From Noviherbaspirillum sp. L7-7A (lineage in GTDB: Bacteria; Pseudomonadota; Gammaproteobacteria; Burkholderiales; Burkholderiaceae_D), in contig NZ_JAHQRJ010000001.1 in the NCBI RefSeq assembly GCF_019052805.1, positions 1,364,001 to 1,428,000 on the forward strand: a DNA stretch of 64,000 nt. The letters are read 5' to 3'. The notes beneath the pieces were generated by a model, which was not told where the DNA came from, searched no databases, and worked only from the letters and a program-made list of their open reading frames with translations. Positions within the stretch are counted from its first letter, which is position 1. Every line of letters starts with the position of its first letter. A program made the position numbers and the translations under genes. Below, one piece after another: positions 37,968 to 47,223 of the stretch.

Positions 37968-39311
37968 TCAGCCCTGCGCGTTATTAGCCATCAATTCGTC
38001 GAAGCTCACCGGCTTGTCAGTGACCTTCGCCTTGCCAAGCACGTAATTGACGACGTTTTCTTCCAATACAAGGGCCTCGACTTCCGACAGGCGGCGACGA
38101 TCGCTGAAATAGTACTTCATCACTTCCTGCGGGTCTTCGTAGCTCTTGGCGAACTCTTCCACCTGGGCCTTGACCTGCTCCGGCGTGGCCTGCAGGTTCT
38201 GCTCCTTGACCAGGTCAGCCAGGATCAGTCCCAGACGGACACGGCGCTCGGCCTGAGCCGTGAACAGCTCGCGCGGGAAAGGCATGTCCTTCATGTTCAT
38301 GCCGCGCTGCTGCATGTCCTGACGGGTCATTTCCATCAGGCGCTCGACTTCCTGGTCAACCAGGGACTTGGGCACGTCCAGCTCGACCTGCTTGATCAGC
38401 GCATCCATCACGCTGTCCTTGGTCTTGGCCTTGGCACGATTCTGCACTTCACGCTCGAGGTTGGACTTGATGTCCTCGCGCATCTTGTCGAGGTCGCCGT
38501 CGGGGATGCCCAGCGACTTGGCGAATTCGGCATCGACTTCCGGCATGTGCGCCCATTCCAGCTTCTTCAGGGTCACGGTGAACTGGGCGGTCTTGCCGGC
38601 CACGTCCTTGCCATGGTAGTCCTCGGGGAAATGCAGGTCGAAGGTCTTGGACTCGCCCACTTTGAGGCCGACGGTAGCGGCTTCGAATTCCGGCAGCATG
38701 CGGCCTTCGCCCAGCACGAATGCGTAGTCGTCGGCTTTACCGCCCGGGAATTCAACGTCGTCGATCTTGCCGACGAAGTCGATGGTGACGCGGTCACCGT
38801 TCTGTGCAGTCTGGTCTGCGCCGCCGTCGCCATGCTCGCCGTGCTCGCCCTTGACGTGGTAGTGCACGCGCTGCTTGCGCAGGATGTCGATGGTCTTGTC
38901 GATTTCAGCCGGCGAGACTTCGGCGACAGTGCGCTCGATCTCGGCGCCGGACAGGTCGCCGACCTTCACTTCGGGATAGACCTCGAAGGTGGCGTCGAAG
39001 GCAACCATGCCATCCGGAGCGCCTTCCTTGGCTTCGATCTTCGGGAAGCCAGCCACGCGCAACTGGTTCTCGTCGGTCGCTGCGGCGAATGCGCGGCCGA
39101 CCTTGTCATTGAGCACGTCCGATTCCACCTGATAGCCGTACTGCTGCGCCACCATCTTCATCGGTACCTTGCCAGGCCGGAAACCGGGGGCCTTGGCGGT
39201 GCGGGCGCGGAGTTTGAGTTGCTTTTCCACTTCCGCCTGCACATCAGCCAGCGGCAGCGTGATCGTGATGCGACGCTCAAGTTTTTCCAGAGTTTCGACT
39301 TCAGTTGCCAT
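37968..39311 (-). CDS. tig: Trigger factor
   Basis: A 447-residue ribosome-associated chaperone. The N-terminal ribosome-binding domain has the signature [12 protein letters not shown] near residue 43. A PPIase (FKBP) domain lies at about 155-245 ([20 protein letters not shown]) and is followed by the helical cradle. ATG 39311 gives [17 protein letters not shown], the family start. tRNA-Leu lies 28 bases upstream on the same strand, so the tRNA and tig may share a transcript. Confidence 0.96.
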   Translation of the reverse strand: MATEVETLEKLERRITITLPLADVQAEVEKQLKLRARTAKAPGFRPGKVPMKMVAQQYGYQVESDVLNDKVGRAFAAATDENQLRVAGFPKIEAKEGAPDGMVAFDATFEVYPEVKVGDLSGAEIERTVAEVSPAEIDKTIDILRKQRVHYHVKGEHGEHGDGGADQTAQNGDRVTIDFVGKIDDVEFPGGKADDYAFVLGEGRMLPEFEAATVGLKVGESKTFDLHFPEDYHGKDVAGKTAQFTVTLKKLEWAHMPEVDAEFAKSLGIPDGDLDKMREDIKSNLEREVQNRAKAKTKDSVMDALIKQVELDVPKSLVDQEVERLMEMTRQDMQQRGMNMKDMPFPRELFTAQAERRVRLGLILADLVKEQNLQATPEQVKAQVEEFAKSYEDPQEVMKYYFSDRRRLSEVEALVLEENVVNYVLGKAKVTDKPVSFDELMANNAQG

Positions 39312-39339
39312 GTGAATCGTCCAAAAAATAATCGTTCTG

Positions 39340-39426
39340 TGGTGCGAGGAGGGGGACTCGAACCCCCACACCATTGCTGGCGTCAGGACCTAAACCTGGT
39401 GCGTCTACCAATTTCGCCATCCTCGC
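39340..39426 (-). tRNA. tRNA-Leu (TAG)
   Basis: An 87-nucleotide class II tRNA with a long variable arm, starting GCGAGGATGGCGAAATTGG and ending with encoded CCA. The anticodon loop TTTAGGT gives TAG. The acceptor GCGAGGA pairs with TCCTCGC. Confidence 0.96.
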
Positions 39427-39450
39427 GCAAATAGTCCGGTGCAAAAGCAA

Positions 39451-39482
39451 AGGGCGACCGGGAAGTGCAAGTGGGTCGCCCT
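39451..39482 (-). terminator. Terminator of the RND operon
   Basis: Stem AGGGCGACC with GGTCGCCCT and a 14-base loop, followed on minus by TTTGCTTTTG. It lies 80 bases after the pump permease stop and immediately upstream of tRNA-Leu. Confidence 0.7.
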
Positions 39483-39562
39483 GCTGTGCCGTTGCGATCG
39501 GCATTTCAACTTCAAGCGCGGATTTTACTGGATTTTTCCGGCTGCCGCCGTGATTTTTGACA

Positions 39563-42500
39563 TTATGCCATCGGCTGCGGCCGCTTGACCCGGAACCAGG
39601 CGGCGTACAGGGCCGGCAGGAACAGCAGGGTGAGGCCGGTTGCCACGATCAGGCCGCCCATGATGGCCACCGCCATCGGGCCCCAGAACACCGAGCGCGA
39701 CAGCGGAATCATCGCCAGCACGGCCGCCGCCGCGGTCAGGATGATGGGCCGGAAGCGGCGCACCGCCGACTCCACCACCGCGTTCCATGGCTCGGCGCCG
39801 TCGGCGATGTCCTGCTCGATCTGGTCGATCAGGATCACCGAGTTGCGGATGATCATGCCGAACAGCGCGATCACGCCGAGCTGGGCGACGAAGCCGAACG
39901 GCCGCTGCAGAATCAGCAGCGCCATCGCTGCGCCGGTCACGCCAAGCGGGCCGGTCAGGAACACCAGCAGCGAACGCGAGAAGCTGTGCAGCTGCAGCAT
40001 CAGCAGGGTGAAGATGATGAAGATCACCAGCGGCACATTGGCGGCGATCGAGTCCTGCGCCTTGCCGCTGTCGGCAATGGCGCCAGCGAGCTTGATCTGG
40101 TAACCGGCGGGCAGCGCGGCGCGCAGTTCGTTGAGCTTGGGATCGAGCTGGTTCGACACTGTCGGGCCCTGTATGCCTTCGGCGACGTCGGCCTGCACCG
40201 TGATCGCCCATTCCCTGCCCTCGCGCCAGACCACGCCCGGCTCCCAGACGAAATGCGCGCGCGCCAGCTGCGAAATGGTGACCGCCTTGCCGCTGGCGGT
40301 GGGCACGCTGGTGCCATTGAGCAGCTCGATGCTGGAACGCTCGTCGACCGGCTGGCGCATCACGATGTCGATCAGCTTGTCGCCTTCGCGGAACTGGCCG
40401 ATGGTGGTGCCGGACAGGATGGTATTGGCGGTGCGCATGACGGTCTGAGAGGTGACGCCCAGCGCGCGCAGCTTGTCCTGATCCAGGTCCAGGCGCAGCA
40501 CCTTGACCGACTCGTTCCAGTTGTCGTTCACGCCCAGCGTGTTGGGATTGGCGCGCATGATTTCCTTGACCTTGTCGGCCACCTCGCGCACCTTGCCCAC
40601 TTCCAGGCCGCTGACCCGGAACTGCACCGGGTAAGGCACCGGCGGCCCGTTGGGCAGCAGCCGCACGCGGCCGCGCACTTCCGGGAAATCGGTCTTGAAC
40701 AGCTCGGTGATCTTCTGGCGCATCGCCTCGCGGCTCTTCAGGTCCTTGGGCACGACAACCAATTGCGCGACGTTGGTCTGCGGGAAGATCTGGTCCAGCG
40801 GCAGATAGAATCGCGGGCTGCCGGTGCCGACATAGCTGGTATAGCTGCGCACGCTGTCCTGCTTTGCGAGGAAGGCTTCGAACTTCTTCACCTGGTTTTC
40901 GGTGGCGCCAAAGGATGCGCCCTCGGGCAGCCACATTTCGACCATCAGCTCGGGCCGCGACGAGTCGGGGAAGAACTGCTGCTCGATGAAGCGAAAGCCC
41001 AGTACGCCCAGCGCGAAGATGGCCAGCGTGATGGCGATGGTGGCCTTGCGCCATTCGACGCAGTGCGTCACCAGGCGCCGGAAGCGGGTGTAGAACGGCG
41101 TGTCGAACAGCTCGTGGTGGCCGTCGGCATGGGCTGCGGGCTTGACCTTCAGCAGCAGGTAGCCGATGTAGGGCGTGAAGATCACGGCCGCCAGCCAGGA
41201 GATCAGCAGCGCCAGCGCATTGACCGAGAACATCGAGAAGGTGTATTCGCCAGCGGCCGACTTGGCCAGGCCGATCGGCAGGAAGCCGGCCGCGGTGATC
41301 AGGGTGCCGGTCAGCATCGGGATCGCCGTGGAGGTATAGGCGAAGGTGGCGGCGTCGAAGCGCGACAGGCCCTCCTCCATTTTGCGCACCATCATTTCCA
41401 CCGCGATGATGGCGTCATCGACCAGAAGGCCCAGCGCGATGATGAGCGCGCCGAGCGAGATCTTGTGCAGGTCGATGCCGAGGATGCGCATGAACAGGAA
41501 GGTCACGGCCAGCACCAGCGGAATGGTCAGCGCCACCACCAGGCCGGGCCGCACATCCAGCCGCAGGGGCTTGGTATGCAGGCCCAGCGCGATGAAGCTC
41601 ACCGCCAGCACGATCAGCACGGCCTCGATCAGGGTATGGACGAATTCATTGACCGAGGAGGCAACCGCTTCCGGCTGGTTGGTGACCTGCTGCAGCTCGA
41701 TGCCCACCGGCAGCTTGGCGCGGATCTCGGCGGCGGCCTTCTGCAGGTTCTTGCCGAGTTCGATGATATTGCCGCCGCGCTCCATCGATATGCCCAGGCC
41801 GATCACCTCATGGCCGTTGAAGCGCATCTTGTCCTGCGGCGGATCACGAAAGCCGCGCCGCACGGTGGCGAAGTCGCCCAGCCGGAAGCTGCTGCCGTTG
41901 GCGCGCAGCTGCAGGTTTTCCAGGTCGGACACGGAACGCAGTGCGCCGCTGACCCTGACCTGCAGGTTGTCGCTGGGGGTGACCAGCACGCCTGTGGCCT
42001 CAACCGCGTTCTGCGCATTGATCTGGGCGACAACGGTCTCGAACGGCACGCCAAGCTGCGAGAAGCGCTTGTGGGAAAACTCGATATAGATCTTTTCGTC
42101 CTGCACGCCGTACTGCTCGACCTTGGATACCGACGGCACCTTCAGCAACTGCTGGCGCACGAAGTCGGCATAGTCCTTGACTTCGGCATAGGTGAAGCCG
42201 TCGCCGGAGAGCGCGAAGATGGAGCCGAAAGTGTCGCCGAACTCGTCATTGAAGAACGGGCCGGCCACGCCGCCGGGCAGCGTGTTGCGGATGTCGCCGA
42301 TCTTCTTGCGCACCTGGTACCAGGCGTTCTGCACCTCGCGCGGCGGCGTCGACTCGCGCAGGTTCAGGATGATCAGGGTCTCGCCGGGCTTGGAATAGCT
42401 GCTGATGCGGTCGATGAAGGGCGTTTCCTGCAGCTTCTTTTCCAGCTTGTCGGTGACCTGGTCAGCCATCTGCAGCGAAGTGGCGCCGGGCCAGTAGGCG

Positions 42501-42655
42501 CGCACGACCATGGCGCGGAAGGTGAATGGCGGGTCCTCGTCCTGCCCCAGCTTGCTGTAGCTGAGCACGCCGCCCAGCAGCAGCACCACCATCAGGTAGC
42601 GGATCAGCGGTATGTGTTCGAGCGCCCAGCGCGACAGGTTGAAGCCGCCCTTCAT
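39563..42655 (-). CDS. RND efflux pump permease (AcrB/HAE1 class)
   Basis: A 1030-residue inner-membrane proton antiporter with twelve helices and two large periplasmic loops. The TM4 motif GLLVDDAIIAVE carries the paired Asp residues needed for proton relay, and TM10-TM11 include GMIIRNSVILIDQIEQD. The N-terminus is MKGGFNLSRWALEHIPLIRY. Its start overlaps the adaptor stop (ATGA), so stoichiometry is controlled by coupling. No outer-membrane channel gene follows, so it must use a TolC-type protein made elsewhere. Substrates cannot be predicted. Confidence 0.93.
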   Translation of the reverse strand: MKGGFNLSRWALEHIPLIRYLMVVLLLGGVLSYSKLGQDEDPPFTFRAMVVRAYWPGATSLQMADQVTDKLEKKLQETPFIDRISSYSKPGETLIILNLRESTPPREVQNAWYQVRKKIGDIRNTLPGGVAGPFFNDEFGDTFGSIFALSGDGFTYAEVKDYADFVRQQLLKVPSVSKVEQYGVQDEKIYIEFSHKRFSQLGVPFETVVAQINAQNAVEATGVLVTPSDNLQVRVSGALRSVSDLENLQLRANGSSFRLGDFATVRRGFRDPPQDKMRFNGHEVIGLGISMERGGNIIELGKNLQKAAAEIRAKLPVGIELQQVTNQPEAVASSVNEFVHTLIEAVLIVLAVSFIALGLHTKPLRLDVRPGLVVALTIPLVLAVTFLFMRILGIDLHKISLGALIIALGLLVDDAIIAVEMMVRKMEEGLSRFDAATFAYTSTAIPMLTGTLITAAGFLPIGLAKSAAGEYTFSMFSVNALALLISWLAAVIFTPYIGYLLLKVKPAAHADGHHELFDTPFYTRFRRLVTHCVEWRKATIAITLAIFALGVLGFRFIEQQFFPDSSRPELMVEMWLPEGASFGATENQVKKFEAFLAKQDSVRSYTSYVGTGSPRFYLPLDQIFPQTNVAQLVVVPKDLKSREAMRQKITELFKTDFPEVRGRVRLLPNGPPVPYPVQFRVSGLEVGKVREVADKVKEIMRANPNTLGVNDNWNESVKVLRLDLDQDKLRALGVTSQTVMRTANTILSGTTIGQFREGDKLIDIVMRQPVDERSSIELLNGTSVPTASGKAVTISQLARAHFVWEPGVVWREGREWAITVQADVAEGIQGPTVSNQLDPKLNELRAALPAGYQIKLAGAIADSGKAQDSIAANVPLVIFIIFTLLMLQLHSFSRSLLVFLTGPLGVTGAAMALLILQRPFGFVAQLGVIALFGMIIRNSVILIDQIEQDIADGAEPWNAVVESAVRRFRPIILTAAAAVLAMIPLSRSVFWGPMAVAIMGGLIVATGLTLLFLPALYAAWFRVKRPQPMA

Positions 42656-43797
42656 TTCGCGGTCCCAGCGTTGTTCTGGGCAACCGGCTCGGCATCGAGT
42701 ACGGTGACTTTCTGGCCGGGCTTGAGCAGGTGCACGCCGGCGGTCACGACGACCTGGCCCGGATTGATGCCGGAAGCGATCAGCATCTCATTGCCGGAGG
42801 CGCCGGCAAGCTGGACCGGCGCCAGCCTGACCGTGCCGTTTTCCACCAGCCAGACCGCACTGGCGCCCTGGTTCTGCACCAGCGCCGTCAGCGGTACCTT
42901 GAGCATGGGATTCTCGCCGTTGGCGCTGAAGGTGACATAGGCCGTCATGCCCAGCCGCACATCCTCAGGCGCCTTGGGCAGGCTGATCTTGGCGGTATAG
43001 GTGCGGGTGGCGGTGTCGGCCACCGGCGACAATTCGCGCAGCTTGCCGGGCAGCGCCTCGTCGGGATTGGCCCAGGTGCGCACCGTTACATCGCTGACCT
43101 TGCGCAGCGCGTCGACCTGGTCTTCCGGAATGCTGATGACGACTTCCTTTTCGCCCAGCTGCGCCAGCCGCACCACCGGCGTGCCGGCAGCAACCACCTG
43201 CCCGGTCTCGGCATCGATGCCGGTGACCACGCCGTCGACGTCGGCCACCAGGTTGCCGTAGCCGGTCTGGTTGCGCTGGGTGCGCAGCGCGGCCGCGGCC
43301 TGGTCGCGCGTGGCGCGGGCGGAGCGGTAGGCAGTCTCCTTGGCATCGAGCACCGCCTGGCTGACGAAGTTCTTTTCCCGAAGATCCTTGTAGCGCGCCA
43401 GTTCGGCCTTGGCCAGCTCGAGATTGCTTTCGGCCGCGCCCAGCGCGGCGTTGGCTTGCGATTGCGCCAGTTGCAGGTCCTGCGGATCGAGCTGCATCAG
43501 CAGCTGGCCGCGCTTGACCATGGCGCCCACGTCGACCTTGCGCGCGACGATCTTGCCGCCGACGCGAAAACCCAGCCGCGATTCATAGCGCGCCCGTATT
43601 TCGCCTGAAAACTGCGCCACCGTGCGCGAATTGGCCGCGGTCATCTTGATTGCCCGCACCGGCCGCACTTCCTCCACCTTTTCCACCGGCTTGGAGCAGC
43701 CGGCCAGGACCAGGCTCAGCGCCAGGCCGGCCGTTGCGAGATAGGCGCTGGCGGTGCGTCGCGGCGACATGGCGCGCGCGTGGTTCAGGTTGGGCAC
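42652..43797 (-). CDS. RND efflux periplasmic adaptor lipoprotein
   Basis: A 381-residue membrane-fusion protein. The lipobox is VLAGC in LALSLVLAGCSKP. The lipoyl halves lie near GFRVGGKIVARKVDVGAMVK and GVVTGIDAETGQVVAAGTPV, flanking a helical hairpin rich in Ala and Gln. The beta-barrel and membrane-proximal domains follow. The GTG at 43797 was chosen because AAAGGA sits 7 bases upstream; an upstream in-frame ATG has no ribosome binding site. It is the first gene of the pump operon. Confidence 0.9.
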   Translation of the reverse strand: MPNLNHARAMSPRRTASAYLATAGLALSLVLAGCSKPVEKVEEVRPVRAIKMTAANSRTVAQFSGEIRARYESRLGFRVGGKIVARKVDVGAMVKRGQLLMQLDPQDLQLAQSQANAALGAAESNLELAKAELARYKDLREKNFVSQAVLDAKETAYRSARATRDQAAAALRTQRNQTGYGNLVADVDGVVTGIDAETGQVVAAGTPVVRLAQLGEKEVVISIPEDQVDALRKVSDVTVRTWANPDEALPGKLRELSPVADTATRTYTAKISLPKAPEDVRLGMTAYVTFSANGENPMLKVPLTALVQNQGASAVWLVENGTVRLAPVQLAGASGNEMLIASGINPGQVVVTAGVHLLKPGQKVTVLDAEPVAQNNAGTAK

Positions 43798-43874
43798 GGT
43801 GAATTCCTTTACTATTCGGGGCAAAAAAACGCTCCGGCCGCAATGACGAGCGCCGCAGCATGTAGACCGGATGG

Positions 43875-43896
43875 TTACTGACTGATGAGTTAGTAA
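43875..43896. promoter_or_regulatory. TetR-type palindromic operator
   Basis: TTACTGACTGATGAGTTAGTAA is a near-perfect inverted repeat of TTACTnACT and AGTnAGTAA around a short centre. It lies between the divergent pump adaptor and hpnC starts. Operators of this form are typical of TetR repressors that guard RND pumps, but no tetR gene is adjacent. Confidence 0.6.
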
Positions 43897-43925
43897 TTAT
43901 AAGGCATTTGGATTTCAGGAAATCG

Positions 43926-44744
43926 ATGTCAGTTGATCATTATGAAAACTTCCCGGTTGCTTCTTTCCTGCTGCCGGCGCGCCTGCGCCCGCCTGTGGAA
44001 GCCATCTATGCATTCGCCCGCAGCGCCGACGATATCGCCGACGAAGGCGACGCCAGCGCCGACCAGCGGCTGGCATCGCTGCAGGACTATGCGGCGCAAT
44101 TAGACCGCATCGAAGCCGGACAGTCTGTTGAGCCAGCGCTGTTTGTCCGCCTGGCGCAAATGGCTGTTGCCCATGCATTGCCGCTGCAGCCGATGCGCGA
44201 CCTTCTGTCGGCATTCCGCCAGGACGTGGTGACGGTGCGCTATGCGACGTACACCGATCTGCTGGACTACTGCCGGCGCTCGGCCAACCCGGTCGGCGCA
44301 CTGATGCTGCATCTGTATGGCATGCATGACGCGCCTAGCCTGCGGCAGTCGGATGCGATCTGCAGCGCCCTGCAGCTGATCAATTTCTGGCAGGACGTGG
44401 CGATCGACTGGGACAAGGGCCGGATCTACCTGCCGCTGGAAGACCTGGCGCGCTTCGGCGTCGAGGAAGCGCAGATTGGCCGGCAGCAGAGCGATGAGCG
44501 CTGGCGCGCACTGATGCGCTTCGAGGTCGACCGCGCCCGCGCGCTGATGCTGTCAGGCGCGCCGCTGGCGCGGCGGCTGCGTGGGCGGATTGGCTGGGAA
44601 TTGCGCCTGATCATGCAAGGCGGGCTGCGCATCCTGGAACGCATCGAGCAGGCCGATTACGATGTATTCCGCCACCGCCCCAAGCTGGGCCGCGCTGACT
44701 GGGCGCTAATGCTGGCCCGCGCAGTGGCGCGGCAGCCGGGCTGA
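43926..44744 (+). CDS. hpnC: Hydroxysqualene synthase HpnC
   Basis: A 272-residue squalene/phytoene synthase-fold enzyme, starting MSVDHYENFPVASFLLPARL. The two aspartate-rich motifs are DDIAD (residues about 35-39) and DVAID (about 158-162), with NFWQDV and GRIYLPLEDL after the second. HpnC converts presqualene diphosphate to hydroxysqualene. AGGAAAT lies upstream of the ATG. First gene of hpnC-hpnD-hpnE, which together make squalene from farnesyl diphosphate. Confidence 0.93.
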   Translation: MSVDHYENFPVASFLLPARLRPPVEAIYAFARSADDIADEGDASADQRLASLQDYAAQLDRIEAGQSVEPALFVRLAQMAVAHALPLQPMRDLLSAFRQDVVTVRYATYTDLLDYCRRSANPVGALMLHLYGMHDAPSLRQSDAICSALQLINFWQDVAIDWDKGRIYLPLEDLARFGVEEAQIGRQQSDERWRALMRFEVDRARALMLSGAPLARRLRGRIGWELRLIMQGGLRILERIEQADYDVFRHRPKLGRADWALMLARAVARQPG

Positions 44745-44877
44745 AGCCGGACCACCGCAGGCAACGCCGCCCCCACCGCCACCCTGTCGACTGCGTGCCT
44801 GCCTGTCTTAAAACCGGGTTCTCGGCTAGCATAGCGGCTTTGCCCGGCTCGGCCGCCCTCCATCCACTTCCCGATTC

Positions 44878-45711
44878 ATGTCACCAGACGATTATTGCCA
44901 GCAAAAGGCCGCCCAGAGCGGCTCGAGTTTCTACTACAGCTTCCTGTTCCTGCCAACGGAGCGGCGTCGCGCGATCACGGCGCTTTACGCCTTCTGCCGG
45001 GAAGTCGATGACACGGTGGACGAGGCCACCGACGAGTCGGTTGCACGCGCCAAGCTGGCCTGGTGGAGAAAGGAACTCGGCGCCATGCTGGCTGGCGCGC
45101 CGACCCACCCGGTGACCAAGGCGCTGGAACCGCATCTGCTGCCTTATTCGCTCGATGGCAAGCATCTGCTGGCGATTGTCGACGGCATGGAAATGGATCT
45201 GAACCAGACCCGTTACCTGGACTATCCGGCGCTCAAGCGCTATTGCTGGCATGTGGCGGGCGTGGTCGGCATCCTGTCGGCGAGCATCTTCGGGGCCACC
45301 CGGCCGGAGACCCTGGAGTATGCGGAACGCCTCGGCCTGGCCTTCCAGCTCACCAATATCATCCGCGATGTCGGCGAGGATGCGCGCAAGGGCCGCATCT
45401 ACCTCCCCATCAGCGAGTTGCAGCAGTTCCAGGTGACCGCTGCCGACATCCTCAATGCGCGCCACAGCGACAACTTCGAGCAGCTGATGGCCTTCCAGAC
45501 CGAGCGCGCCAAGCAAACCTATGAAGAAGCCTATGCCCTGCTGCCTAAAGAAGACAGGCGGGCGCAACGGCCGGGCCTGATCATGGCCTCGATCTACCGC
45601 ACGCTGCTGACGGAAATCGAAGCAGATCGCTTCCATGTGCTGGAGCACAAAATTTCCCTGACGCCGATCCGCAAGTTGTGGCTGGCGTGGAAGACTTATG
45701 TGCGCGGCTGA
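44878..45711 (+). CDS. hpnD: Presqualene diphosphate synthase HpnD
   Basis: A 277-residue squalene-synthase-fold protein. The first Asp motif is DDTVDE, the second NIIRDVGEDARKGRIYLP. It condenses two farnesyl diphosphates to presqualene diphosphate. It lies 133 bases after hpnC and 24 bases before hpnE. The start follows the coding start of the family (MSPDDYCQQKAAQSGSSFYY). Confidence 0.94.
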   Translation: MSPDDYCQQKAAQSGSSFYYSFLFLPTERRRAITALYAFCREVDDTVDEATDESVARAKLAWWRKELGAMLAGAPTHPVTKALEPHLLPYSLDGKHLLAIVDGMEMDLNQTRYLDYPALKRYCWHVAGVVGILSASIFGATRPETLEYAERLGLAFQLTNIIRDVGEDARKGRIYLPISELQQFQVTAADILNARHSDNFEQLMAFQTERAKQTYEEAYALLPKEDRRAQRPGLIMASIYRTLLTEIEADRFHVLEHKISLTPIRKLWLAWKTYVRG

Positions 45712-45735
45712 GTCTCGGGACACTGAACGGCCGGC

Positions 45736-47067
45736 ATGACTGCGCCACGGGTTGCGGTTGTCGGCGGCGGCTGGGCTGGGTGCGCTGCGGCGGTGGAACT
45801 GGCGACGCGGGGTGCCTGCGTCACGCTGTATGAAGCGTCGCGCACCCTGGGCGGCCGCGCGCGGGTTATTTCCAGCCACGGCCGGGCCCTCGACAACGGC
45901 CAGCACATCCTGCTCGGCGCCTACCAGGAAACACTGCGGCTGCTGCGGCTGATCGGCGTTGCGGAGGAATCGGTGCTGCTGCGGCTGCCGCTGCAGATGT
46001 GCTACCCGGATGGCACCGGCATGACCTTCATCGCGCCGCGCCTTCCCGCGCCATGGCACGTCGGCCTTGCCCTGCTGCGGGCGCGTGGCCTGCGTCATGC
46101 CGACCGCATGGCGCTCGCCCGGTTTTCCAGCGCAGCGCGCTGGATGGGGTGGCAGCTGAACCGGGACTGCACGGTAGAGGAACTGCTGCAACGCCATGAC
46201 CAGACCGACACCTTGGTGCGTCTGATGTGGCGGCCGCTCTGTCTGGCCGCGCTCAACACGCCGCCCGAGCGGGCCTCGGCCAGGATATTCCTTAATGTGC
46301 TGCGCGACAGCCTGGGCGCCCGACGCAGCGCGTCCGACATGCTGCTGCCGCGGGTGGACCTGAGCATGTTGTTTCCACAGCATGCGGCGCGGCATATCGA
46401 AGGCCATGGCGGGCAGCTTGCGCTCGGCGCCAGGGTCGAGCGGCTGGAGCGTAACGGTCGCGGCTGGCTACTCGGGATGCAGCCGCAGGCCCAGGCGCAT
46501 GACGCGGTGGTGCTCGCAACACCGCCCGTGCAGGCTGCCGCGCTGCTTGCGCCGATGGCACCGGCTGGCGTCGTGCCGGCGTTCGAGTGGGAAGCCATTA
46601 GCACCGTCTATCTTCAATACGCCGCCAGCGTGCGCCTGCCGCGGATTTTCCTGGCGCTGCAGGATGAGCCTGAGGCCGGCCATTGGGGCCAGTTCGTGTT
46701 CGACCGCGGCCAGCTGAACGGCGAAGATGCCGGCTTGATGGCTGTCGTAGTCAGTGCGTCCGGCGCCGCCCTGGAACAGGGCAACGAAGCGCTGGCGACG
46801 CAGGTCGCGACGCAGCTTGCCCAGGTGCTGCGCATGCCTGCCCTGTCGGCACCGCAGTGGAGCCGGGTGATTTCCGAGAAGCGGGCGACATTTGCCTGCA
46901 CGCCCGATTTGCAGCGTCCGTCAAACGATATCGGGATCGAAGGGCTGGCGCTGGCCGGCGACTATACCGACAGCGATTATCCGGCCACGCTGGAATCGGC
47001 GGTGCGCAGCGGCACCGCAGCGGCGCGCCTGGTGCTGGACAGGCTGCAGGACCGCAATCAGGCCTGA
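45736..47067 (+). CDS. hpnE: Hydroxysqualene dehydroxylase HpnE
   Basis: A 443-residue FAD-dependent amine-oxidase-fold enzyme. The N-terminus VAVVGGGWAGCAAAVELATR binds FAD, followed by LGGRARV and ALDNGQHILLGAYQET, which are family signatures. The C-terminus has LALAGDYTDSDYPATLESAV, the conserved FAD-contacting motif. It removes the hydroxyl of hydroxysqualene to give squalene. The squalene-hopene cyclase gene is not in this window. Confidence 0.94.
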   Translation: MTAPRVAVVGGGWAGCAAAVELATRGACVTLYEASRTLGGRARVISSHGRALDNGQHILLGAYQETLRLLRLIGVAEESVLLRLPLQMCYPDGTGMTFIAPRLPAPWHVGLALLRARGLRHADRMALARFSSAARWMGWQLNRDCTVEELLQRHDQTDTLVRLMWRPLCLAALNTPPERASARIFLNVLRDSLGARRSASDMLLPRVDLSMLFPQHAARHIEGHGGQLALGARVERLERNGRGWLLGMQPQAQAHDAVVLATPPVQAAALLAPMAPAGVVPAFEWEAISTVYLQYAASVRLPRIFLALQDEPEAGHWGQFVFDRGQLNGEDAGLMAVVVSASGAALEQGNEALATQVATQLAQVLRMPALSAPQWSRVISEKRATFACTPDLQRPSNDIGIEGLALAGDYTDSDYPATLESAVRSGTAAARLVLDRLQDRNQA

Positions 47068-47169
47068 CTTCCGCTGGTACGGCTCCTCAAGCCGCCTCCC
47101 CTGCCTTTCGCAAACAGCACTCCATATGCCCTCGCCTGCAGCTTTTTGCGGACAGGTTTTCTAAAGGCG

Positions 47170-47223
47170 ACGGCGCAGCCGGCTTGGTTCTTTATGCAAA
47201 TCCTTCTCGATAGTTGCGTTTTC
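47170..47223 (+). repeat. Dispersed element, copy 2 (Fur-box-like)
   Basis: TGCAAATCCTTCTCGATAGT (47195-47214) then TGCGTTTTC nearly repeats 10981-11010. The dyad ATGCAAAT...AGTTGCGT resembles a Fur operator. It lies between the convergent ends of hpnE and radA, where a promoter operator would not be expected. Confidence 0.45.

Noticed and set aside
39557-42940. A very long open frame (over 1100 codons) on plus across the RND pump genes
   Set aside because: It is antisense to two well-recognised genes, its translation is rich in His, Arg, Gln and Asp with no family features, and long antisense frames are expected at this GC content.
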